Part shown: positions 11,443-18,424 of the stretch, piece by piece | Position numbering within the stretch: the stretch's first letter is position 1 | Layout of the letters: the number at the start of each line of letters is the position of its first letter | DNA from: Globomyces pollinis-pini | Taxonomy: Eukaryota; Chytridiomycota; Chytridiomycetes; Rhizophydiales; Globomycetaceae | Direction: 5' to 3' | NCBI GenBank assembly: GCA_025399215.1 | Contig: MU621415.1 | Coordinates: 1 to 18,755, forward strand | Length of the DNA: 18,755 nt | Position numbers and translations under genes: made by a program | The notes under the pieces: generated by a model | What the model was told of the DNA's origin: nothing | The model's input: the letters and a program-made list of their open reading frames with translations, nothing else | The model's database searches: none

Positions 11443-12565
11443 CTACCAACTATGTGGTCGTAGAACTTTTTCATATCTGAACAGAGTTTTCTCCCAATCA
11501 TCTTTAAATTTTCGATAAATCAGCATGTTTGCCTTTGCATCTTCCACCTAACATTAATCCTTGTATTCAGCCATACCGACGAATGCTCACCAGTTTGAAT
11601 GGTTATATTTAGATGCTCTTTGGCCAAATTCTTTAAAGATTTTGGTCGTTTAGTATTTGGATTTTTTAATGGTTTGTATCGTGTGGTATCTCGAGTAAGT
11701 TTTCGAGGATGATCCAATAATAACGCATCAAAATCATTTTTTAAACCATGACCAATTATTATTTTGTCCTTTACCAAATCTGCTACTTGCTGTTGTACTT
11801 CTTTAAAAGGCTTTCCTGATTACAGTTTAATGACCAAAATGAATCTTACCTGTACGATTTAGTATTTTTACAAAGTTACCTTGCTCTTTCAATAACTGTG
11901 GGGTAATACCACTAACTTTAGTTCTAAAGTCTGTAATTCTTTCTTGAGGCAAAACAAATTCATCTAAAATTGTTTCCCCATGAAAGTTAACCAAAGACAC
12001 TCTGGCCAATACCGAAGTACTCCCTTTGTCTCCAACACCCACCATTTCACAATCCATAGCAATATATTTTCCAATTCTAATCAATTAGTTAAACCATTAA
12101 TAGACTGTACTTTGGTTTTAAAAGTGAAGGTGTAGTATTATTCTGTATATTTTGATGATGTAGGGAATTATGGATCTCCTTCTTAGTCTTCTTGTTGGTT
12201 TTTTCATTATCTGTTTTGTAAACTGGCAATTCTGGTTGATCATCGTCGTCCAAATCTGAAAATGCATTGTTTTGGTTTGAGTTGTTCAGAATTGAATCCA
12301 ATATTGATAAATCGCGTTCCGTGGTTTTTGATAGTGGATCCACCTCAATCTCTTTTTCGACAGCATTAGTATTTATGGTTGAAGCTTTTTGAGACACTTT
12401 TTTTGTTACTTTGGAAAGTTTCGGTTTTGTTAATGTCTAGAGTTAAGGTCCTACTCAAACTACCTTTGACAGTAATTTCCAATTCGACGAAACTTGATTC
12501 TTCCCTTGACTAACTTGATTCTTTCCTTGGCTGGTTCCCTTGGTTGAATGTACTATTTTTCCCAT
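11443..12565 (-). CDS. REX4: RNA exonuclease 4 (DEDDh family)
   Basis: REX4 is a nuclear/nucleolar 3'-5' exonuclease; yeast Rex4 acts in pre-rRNA processing. Splicing gives 322 aa. The N-terminus is basic and holds SSNWKLL, a conserved start-region motif, followed by a low-complexity acidic/Asn-rich stretch. The exonuclease domain follows: Exo I in [12 protein letters not shown] (D151, E153), Exo II in [11 protein letters not shown] (D236), and Exo III in GEHSSVEDAK (H286, D291). All four acidic residues and the histidine are present. Introns on the minus strand are 12463-12437 (27 nt), 12110-12077 (34), 11879-11850 (30), 11849-11816 (34) and 11576-11548 (29). The third and fourth abut with no exon between them. 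Removing both gives LLKEQGKPFKEV, matching the family's spacing, while removing only the second leaves a 10-residue insert. The gene converges on CFAP65 (118 nt between stops) and diverges from BET5. Confidence 0.95.
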
Positions 12566-12855
12566 TAAATCTTATTTGCGAAAAAAAAAGAAATAAACGA
12601 AATTCAAATAAATCCATGGAACGCTAAATCCACTTTTTCATAATTTTGTTTAGAGAGGGATGATAAACCCAATCTTTCGACTTGAATTCTTGTACTGACC
12701 TACAAAGAAATCTCTTGCATCAAATACTTGGTAAATCAAAACTATTCAATTGAAAATTATTTGATTCCAGCACAATTTGTTAACTTGATGGTTACTGTAA
12801 AAGGTGTATTTGTTCGTTTCCCTTCTTTCCCCTTTTCATATTTTTGTTCAGGAAT
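12566..12855. promoter_or_regulatory. Shared upstream region of REX4 and BET5
   Basis: The 290-nt gap lies between two divergent start codons, so it must hold both promoters. It has an A/T-rich flank on the REX4 side and a pyrimidine-rich tract (about 12817-12850) just before the BET5 start. No TATA box or recognisable factor site stands out. Confidence 0.4.
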
Positions 12856-13461
12856 ATGACAGTAATTAAAATATTTCTTTGTTTATCTTTAGATATACGG
12901 ACTTTATATCTTTGATCGTCACTGCAACTGTATATTCTATCAGGTAAAATATTGGATTTTGCTGGAACCAACTATAGCCTTGGAATTCAACAACTTCTTT
13001 ACAATCAGACCTGAATCAGAAACAATCTCAAGAAGATTCTAAGCTTGTATTTGGGTATTTGAATTATTAATTTCTAATATCATCTCAGTGTGATGTTTAA
13101 TCTGTAATCTTTTATTGGATCATTGACTTTTTAGTGGCAAAATCATTGCCAAATTAAATCCAGTAAAAACACCGTAAACTATACATGAATTCATCATAGA
13201 GAATCATTTATAACTTATCGTACAGACTCTTATAAGCTGCATTATTACGAAACTCCTGCTTGTTTAAAATTTGTCTTACTGTCAGATATTGAAATGGCAA
13301 ATACAAAAGGCGTCTTGCATAGTATCTTTAGTGATATATATGTACCCTACGTATCAAAAAACCCAATGATTCCATTTGATGCACCAATCAATAATGATTT
13401 GTTTCGATCACATTTAAACAAATTCATCAAATCTTTACCTAACTTTGAACCGAAGCAATAA
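12856..13461 (+). CDS. BET5: TRAPP complex subunit Bet5/TRAPPC1
   Basis: Bet5/TRAPPC1 is a longin/SNARE-like core subunit of TRAPP, the exchange factor for Ypt1/Rab1 in ER-Golgi and Golgi traffic. Splicing gives 149 aa, about the family length (~145-160). The N-terminus reads MTIYGLYIFDRHCNCIFYQ (strand 1 of the longin fold). Then come EDSKLVFGVMFNL, KLNPVKTPESF, the diagnostic SYKLHYYETP, and a C-terminal part with VSKNPMIPFDAP, LFRSHLNKFIKSLP. Introns are 12862-12892 (31 nt), 12944-12977 (34), 13055-13088 (34), 13104-13134 (31) and 13174-13199 (26). The first coding exon is only ATG ACA (6 nt), and exon 13089-13103 is 15 nt. The usual E-W after the first strand reads P-W here. No long open frame exists before splicing, so simple ORF callers miss this gene. 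Confidence 0.93.
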
Positions 13462-13521
13462 ACGTGATCTTTTCTAATTATCCAAGTACAATAAACGTGA
13501 TCTTTTCTAAATATCTAAGTT
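13456..13521 (+). repeat. 33-bp tandem duplication over the BET5 stop codon
   Basis: Units 13456-13488 and 13489-13521 both begin CAATAAACGTGATC and differ at only three positions. The first unit contains the last sense codon and stop of BET5, so the second lies in the 3' UTR. Each unit also contains AATAAA. Confidence 0.85.
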
Positions 13522-13972
13522 ATGGCTTTTGAAGTAACCTGTTGTATATAATTAATTATGAGATCAATTAATGCGAGGCTGGATGAATTCATTTACCAGT
13601 ATTATTTGCTTTCCTAGTAAATCGCAAACCACTGTTCAAAAGAGATCAATCAATACATATCATTTGTATTGAATGATTTCACATAAGATATGTGAAATAT
13701 TTCAACTTTTGATACTTATTGTTAATAATAAGAGCAAGAACTACTACGTATTACTTTCAAGTCTGCTATCACTAATTACTGCATGTGGTGGATAAGAAAG
13801 TCAGGACTCGTTGGTGTTTTGCAGTTTCAGAGACCTTCCTAATGGGGTTGGTGGATTTTCAATTCCAAAATCAAAGTAATTCTTAATCTCTTTGTTCTTT
13901 AGGATCCTAACTCTTCCCAGCTTTGTTGTATTTCGCCTTTTGTTTTTTGGAAACACTTCAACTCATTATAGA
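13522..13972. other. Intergenic stretch with an inverted repeat
   Basis: No gene is visible. A perfect 9-bp inverted repeat with a 3-nt loop sits at 13677-13697 (TTTCACATA AGA TATGTGAAA), preceded by a smaller one (AATACA..TGTATT). The frame of the downstream membrane protein is open back to 13892 but only from a TTG codon; the first ATG is at 13973. Confidence 0.5.
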
Positions 13973-14791
13973 ATGAAATTCAATCAAAACATAGGTTTCT
14001 GTCTCCTACCATATGTCATTTGTTTTCTGGTCTGCCAGGCTTCAGATTATATCACATACCCAAGTTTGGATACTATGCAGTCAACTATCTTCAATCAGTC
14101 CATCTTCACCGGTTTGTCGGGTGTCCTCTATTTGACTTTCTTGATCGTTATCATAGTGGATTGGATCACTGAGCATTCACCAACAGTATTTTTGTTCTCT
14201 CCACTACCACTACTGTTGATGATCATCAATGAATTTCTTGTAGATTCCGATGTGGTTTTTGAAACATTGTCTTATATGATTCATGTTATCATTTATACTG
14301 ATCTGTTTATTCCAATTGCATTTGTTCTGTTCTTTGTCAAAAGTCAGTCTGTAAAACGCCTCAACGTCATCCAGTCGTTTGGTTGGTTATGTATTACATT
14401 ATTCATCGTAAAGTTGACTTTCCACCAAGCTGCTCCTTACATTTTCACCAATTACAAAACAGTATTGTTAAACTTCTCAAGTTTTCATCCAAAGCTGTTC
14501 AATTTTATCCAGTCAACTTCAATGCCATCCTGTTCCGCAGCTTCAATTACTCTGATGTATCTTCATTCCAATTCAAAAACTTTTAAATACTTTTTAGTTG
14601 CTTATTTTGTCATCGATTCTACGTGCTTGCTCCAATTCAGGCATTGTTTTATATTTGACTTATATTTTGGTGTTATCATAGGATTGTTGATGTATGGATG
14701 GCACATTGATGGGTATAGATCTTCAGAACCAAAGGTAGAGGAAGAATGTTTACCATTATACACGTTACACGATATATCCAAAATTAATTAG
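13973..14791 (+). CDS. Multi-pass membrane protein, degenerate PAP2/IPC-synthase-like, copy A
   Basis: This intronless gene encodes 272 aa with about six or seven hydrophobic segments (for example residues ~6-22, 44-63, 72-90, 99-122, 137-151, 217-233 and 238-253). The order of motifs fits the PAP2 superfamily of lipid phosphatases and inositol-phosphorylceramide or sphingomyelin synthases: QSFGW, then AAPYIF where APPWY-like sequence is usual, then STSMPSCSAAS in place of a PSxHxG block, then RHCFIFDLYFGVIIG in place of R-H-H-Y-x-x-D. Key histidines are therefore missing (S and C stand there), so catalysis by the usual mechanism is unlikely. ATG 13973 is chosen because it aligns with the start of the paralogue at 15142 and begins just before the first hydrophobic segment. 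The C-terminal ECLPLYT motif is shared with copy B. The family call is inferred from motif order only. Confidence 0.6.
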   Translation: MKFNQNIGFCLLPYVICFLVCQASDYITYPSLDTMQSTIFNQSIFTGLSGVLYLTFLIVIIVDWITEHSPTVFLFSPLPLLLMIINEFLVDSDVVFETLSYMIHVIIYTDLFIPIAFVLFFVKSQSVKRLNVIQSFGWLCITLFIVKLTFHQAAPYIFTNYKTVLLNFSSFHPKLFNFIQSTSMPSCSAASITLMYLHSNSKTFKYFLVAYFVIDSTCLLQFRHCFIFDLYFGVIIGLLMYGWHIDGYRSSEPKVEEECLPLYTLHDISKIN

Positions 14792-15141
14792 AGACTTCAA
14801 TACAATAATTATAGAATAGAACTATTTCATAATTTGTCCTTTTCCTCTCAGAATAATTTCCATAAAAGGGTCCCAGTACCCTTTCTTGGACAACGTGGTT
14901 TAACCTACACCACGTGGCTAAAGGTATTTGTCTGCCTTGATTCACAAACAATTGTTTGAGGTACCGTTAAATCCTTGTAAGATTAGATTCGTACGGGACA
15001 AAGGATTTAGGCGTTTCTTTCAGTCCCTCGCTTTTATTTTTGGGCTTTTCCTTTTCTTTTGGTGTGTGACAAACTGAAAACGTGAACTCACTAGAAATAC
15101 AAAACTGGATATAATTCATCAAAAAAAAGTATTCTTGTTTT
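14792..15141. other. Intergenic cluster of inverted repeats
   Basis: Four inverted repeats follow each other: 14865-14871/14878-14884 (7 bp, 6-nt loop); 14893-14899/14909-14915 (7 bp, ACGTGGT/ACCACGT); a 14-bp palindrome at 14945-14958; and 14968-14976/15001-15009 (9 bp, TAAATCCTT/AAGGATTTA). T-rich runs follow at 15031-15060. No protein frame is present. This could be a structured transcript or a set of protein-binding sites. Confidence 0.45.
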
Positions 15142-15936
15142 ATGCGTTTAATTTCAATTTTGACCCCTTTTATTCTATTGGTAGCTTTACTCGTATGGTT
15201 AGCTTTGGGACATATTCCAAGTTTAACCGTTGGTATCCATGCATTCTATGATTCTGATATTCTATCAAAACCAGATGGGTTGTTTTATTCTTCGGTGTTG
15301 CTATTTGTGGTTTCTGATTGCATCACCCAAAGCATCCTAAAGTCTGTAATGATCTTTTCACTCCCTATTATATTGTACATAATCAGAACGTATGTGGTTG
15401 ATGCTTCTTGGATTTTAATAACCAAGAATGCAGAAATGATGTTTTTAACTGGTCCATTCCTGATACCATTTACATTTCTTGTACAATATTATTACTCCAG
15501 AAATACCTGTCGATCAGCACTTTTTATACAATCAGTTGGTTGGATGATTTTCACCAGCATTCTTATCAGATATATTTTTCCATATGCATCCCCGTTTGTG
15601 ATTGAAGAGAATGCCATTGTCCAACTCGAACTGATAGATCATTCTCCACTAGTAACCTTTTTACAGTCCACATCCTTCCCATCAATCACATCTGGTATGT
15701 TGATAATCATTTGGAACAAATCGTGGAATGTATCTATATACTGGACAATTTTCATTAGTTTATACTTTGTTTTTGATACAGCAATGGCTTTACAAACTAG
15801 ATCCGAATACATGGTGGATATATATTTTGGTGTGGTTATTGGATTTATTGCATTTTGGTTCAATGAAAGCGGAAATGCTATTGTTCAAAAAGTAGAGTAC
15901 CTACCAATGTACACTAGAACAGAAAATATTCATTAA
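15142..15936 (+). CDS. Multi-pass membrane protein, degenerate PAP2/IPC-synthase-like, copy B
   Basis: This is an intronless paralogue of the gene just upstream, in the same orientation, 264 aa. Shared landmarks in the same order are FIQSVGWM, PYASPFV, LQSTSFPSITSGM, LQTRSEYMVDIYFGVVIG and a C-terminal EYLPMYT. An N-terminal hydrophobic stretch (residues ~4-25) and further membrane segments cover most of the protein. In active PAP2-type lipid enzymes the PSxH and H-Y-x-x-D histidines form the catalytic site. Here they read PSIT and SEYMVD, so both histidines are replaced, and copy A has lost them in a different way. The pair therefore looks like a tandem duplication of a non-catalytic relative, or a family in which the fold serves another role. 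An AATAAA lies at 16009-16014, 73 nt after the stop. The TTTTATGCG start context gives no rival upstream ATG. Confidence 0.6.
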   Translation: MRLISILTPFILLVALLVWLALGHIPSLTVGIHAFYDSDILSKPDGLFYSSVLLFVVSDCITQSILKSVMIFSLPIILYIIRTYVVDASWILITKNAEMMFLTGPFLIPFTFLVQYYYSRNTCRSALFIQSVGWMIFTSILIRYIFPYASPFVIEENAIVQLELIDHSPLVTFLQSTSFPSITSGMLIIIWNKSWNVSIYWTIFISLYFVFDTAMALQTRSEYMVDIYFGVVIGFIAFWFNESGNAIVQKVEYLPMYTRTENIH

Positions 15937-16335
15937 AATTTCCTGGATACGTTATGTCTCGTAATGGAACCATACTATTTGTTATTAATAATCAATATTC
16001 ATATCTGCAATAAAGCATGTATAATTCGTAAGCCTTAGATTACATAGGTTGACCAGAAAACAAAATTTTAGTAAAACCAATTAACAAACTTCCTACAATA
16101 AAATCATCTTAGCAAACTCAATGTGGAGTGTTCGGACTTCGTATAACCTTCTAGTTAGTACGAGAGAACAGTCTCCCACATTACCCACCCAAACACCATT
16201 TCACAGTATCAAGTCGCCTGATAAATATGGATGGATCACTGGGTATTCTTTAGACAGTTTTTTACTAATGAAAAATATTTCTGGGTGAAACGAGTAAGAA
16301 CAGATTGGATAGCAAGTCGAGACACATCGTTCACA
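15937..16335. other. Intergenic stretch with a long imperfect hairpin
   Basis: No gene is visible. At 16120-16182 the sequence folds back on itself: AATGTGGAG pairs with CTcCCACATT (one bulged C), TGTTC (16129-16133) with GAACA (16166-16170), and TTCGTA (16138-16143) with TACGAG (16159-16164, one G-U pair), leaving a 15-nt loop. About 20 pairs interrupted by small internal loops could form. It ends about 150 nt before the tRNA pair. Confidence 0.4.
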
Positions 16336-16408
16336 GCCCGGCTAGCTCAATCGGTAGAGCGTGAGACTCTTAATCTCAAGGTTGTGGGTTCGACCCCCAC
16401 GTCGGGCT
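16336..16408 (+). tRNA. tRNA-Lys (anticodon CTT)
   Basis: The 73-nt cloverleaf is complete. The acceptor GCCCGGC pairs with GTCGGGC, the D arm carries the A-box-like TAGCTCAATCGG, the anticodon stem TGAGA/TCTCA encloses loop CTCTTAA with CTT at 16369-16371, and the T arm contains GGTTCGACC. There is no intron and no encoded CCA, as expected for a nuclear gene. It reads AAG codons. No T-run separates it from the next tRNA. Confidence 0.97.
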
Positions 16409-16412
16409 GAAC

Positions 16413-16485
16413 GGCCGCATGGCCCAATGGTCAAGGCGTCTGACTACGAATCAGGAGATTCCAGGTTCGATCCCTGGTGTGGTCG
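16413..16485 (+). tRNA. tRNA-Arg (anticodon ACG)
   Basis: The 73-nt cloverleaf has acceptor GGCCGCA paired with TGTGGTC, a D arm with GGCCCAATGG, an anticodon loop CTACGAA with ACG at 16446-16448 (A34 normally becomes inosine, reading CGN codons) and a T arm GGTTCGATCC. There is no intron. Only four nucleotides (16409-16412) separate it from tRNA-Lys. The first Pol III terminator follows this gene, so the two are probably made as one precursor. Confidence 0.97.
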
Positions 16486-16490
16486 TTACA

Positions 16491-16495
16491 TTTTT
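16491..16495 (+). terminator. Pol III terminator of the tRNA pair
   Basis: A TTTTT run lies 5 nt after the tRNA-Arg discriminator base. It is the first run of this kind downstream of either tRNA. Confidence 0.7.
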
Positions 16496-16593
16496 GCTCC
16501 TTCATTTTGTGTCAGTTTGATTCTTTCTTGCAGTTATCATAACATCGTCTAAATTACAAAGTATCGATTATTTCTATAAATTTACAGTTGATA

Positions 16594-16630
16594 GACTAGC
16601 TATTAGCTAGTCTCATAGCTAGTAGCTATG
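16594..16630. repeat. Two adjacent near-loopless palindromes
   Basis: GACTAGCT and AGCTAGTC flank a 3-nt spacer (16594-16612). One nucleotide later, CATAGCTA and TAGCTATG flank a single G (16614-16630). Both share the AGCTA core. They lie about 100 nt after the tRNA terminator. Confidence 0.85.
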
Positions 16631-17222
16631 TGTATTTCATGAGAAATTATATGAACAGTCCTTTCAAAATGACTGTGGGTTATTATTAAAATAACGAACA
16701 TAGCTGCCAATGTTTCCCATAGCTCTTACTCAATCAAGTACTTCGGGTGATTTGAGTCATTCTGATTCATTTAGGAATACTACTAGTTTCAAGTATTCCC
16801 TTCTTGCTTCGGAATTCTAAGACTGCTACAATCTCATATACAAAATATAGTGGTGTGTGCGAAATATTAATTCCTCTTTAGTATTATATTTCATTATTTG
16901 GTATCCTTTCCAGTTGGATCGTGATCATTGTTACACAATCTCCTATTACTCATGATTCCGTTCAATGAATCTTACTAGATCCATCTCAAGTATCAAGTCA
17001 CCCAGTTGAAGGATTAAGGGATTGTAAAGTATCCACATCACTTAGTTGAAATTAGATTGCTGTCTGTGCGTTTTGTGTTAGCTTTTCGAATGGTACTCTG
17101 CTGTTTCGTACGACATTGAATTGTTGATAAACAAAAGGGGCTGAGAATGTCAATGAGTCAAAACTCAATCAAAAATATATAAACAACTTTATAAAACATA
17201 ACTGTAAAGTGATAGGAAAAAA
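16631..17222. other. Upstream region of the chitin deacetylase gene
   Basis: No gene is visible. An 8-bp inverted repeat with a 10-nt loop sits at 16774-16781/16792-16799 (GGAATACT/AGTATTCC). A TATA-type sequence is at 17176-17183. I found no upstream exon supplying a signal peptide for the deacetylase. Confidence 0.5.
17176..17183 (+). promoter_or_regulatory. TATA box of the chitin deacetylase gene
   Basis: TATATAAA lies 39 nt before the start codon in an otherwise mixed-sequence stretch. This is the best core-promoter match in the window. Confidence 0.45.
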
Positions 17223-18424
17223 ATGACAATTGGATCTGCATATTCGATATTTGGATCTACAGTTCCCATTAATCGATACCCACCACCTATACCACAAATA
17301 TGGCCATCATTGGATGAAAAAGTGATGATCAGTGGAAATCTACTGCAAGATCCACTCGTTCAAGAATCTTGGGAGTATGTACGATCAGTTGTAGATCCTG
17401 CACTATTAGCTATCCCTCCTTCGTCCTACATTCAACTAGCAAGCGTCAGTTATCATAGTGATCCTGCCAAAACTTGCTATTGGTCCTTTAATCATTGTGT
17501 CAGATACACTGATACAAAAGATTTTAAGGTAAAGGGTTAAACTATTCATTGGTAGGCTGATATTGTTAATTGTCCAAACAGAAATGATTGGGGATTGACT
17601 TATGATGATGGACCCTCACAAAATGCTGGTGGTAGTGATACTGCTGGAATTCACAGTGCATTAAAGGCATTGAACTGGAAAGCAACTTTTTTCATTATTG
17701 GATCTAATTTAATGTTGAACAAGAATGATATGTTGATACGAGCTCACCAAGAAGGTCATCAAATAGGATTACACACTTGGTCCCATCATCCAATGACTTC
17801 GTTAACGAATGAACAAATCGTGGCCGAAATGAAGTATACGGAGGCATTAATTTATCGAACAATAGGAGTTGTTCCAAAATATTTCAGGCCGCCTTAGTAA
17901 CTAGCTTGACGATTAACTCTAGTGGCGACATCGATGATCGAGTTCGTGCCATTGTCGCAGCACTAGGCTATCGTACTGTATTATGGAGTAGAGACTCGGG
18001 TGATACTGGGATATCCAGTTCTGCATTAACGAATATTTTGTCGTGGAATCAACCAGATCAACCAGGATTTATATCTCTACAACATGATCTGACTGTTGCA
18101 ACTTCACGAGTTGCCATCCAGGCCCTCAGCCAATTCCAAGCCATTCCACCAACAGCGTTAAAACCACAACCAGTAGGATCTTGTCTGGGAGACAGCAATT
18201 GGTATGGGGGTGATGGAAAGAATTTGGTTGTAACTAGTGCACCAACCACTACCGCTACTACCACCACAGTTGTTCCTACTGCTACATTCATTGTTAGTTT
18301 AATAGCTCAACCAACGCTCCTTCCTGCCGATACGACCAAGGCTTCGGCTGCAAACCAAAGTGGTTCAAGTTGTGTGTTAATACCTATTCTAATTGGTTTG
18401 GTCCAACACCTTCTTTTTCAGTAG
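17223..18424 (+). CDS. Chitin deacetylase (carbohydrate esterase family 4), probably GPI-anchored
   Basis: The enzyme removes acetyl groups from chitin to give chitosan at the cell wall or surface. Splicing gives 382 aa. The polysaccharide-deacetylase domain starts at about residue 105. All five motifs are present: TYDDGPS (catalytic D119, metal D120), HTWSH (metal H175, H179), RPPYGD (213-218), LWSRDSGD (236-243) and SLQHDL (H270). A Thr/Ser/Pro-rich segment (about 318-345) follows. The end is a small-residue site (SGSS) and a hydrophobic tail LIPILIGLVQHLLFQ, as in GPI-attachment signals. Introns are 17529-17555 (27 nt) and 17897-17922 (26 nt); the second splits the Tyr codon of RPPY. The apparent N-terminus MTIGSAYSIFGSTVP is a weak signal peptide, so a short first exon may be missed. 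The catalytic site is intact, so the enzyme is probably active. Confidence 0.93.

Noticed and set aside
11387..11478. Possible extra final exon of CFAP65 after a 66-nt intron
   Set aside because: The intron would be twice the usual length and the last part would lie antisense to the REX4 coding end (from 11443). The frame is more simply explained as chance plus REX4 antisense.
16361..16552. 63-codon open frame over the tRNAs
   Set aside because: It is a translation of the two tRNA genes and their spacer, with no independent support.
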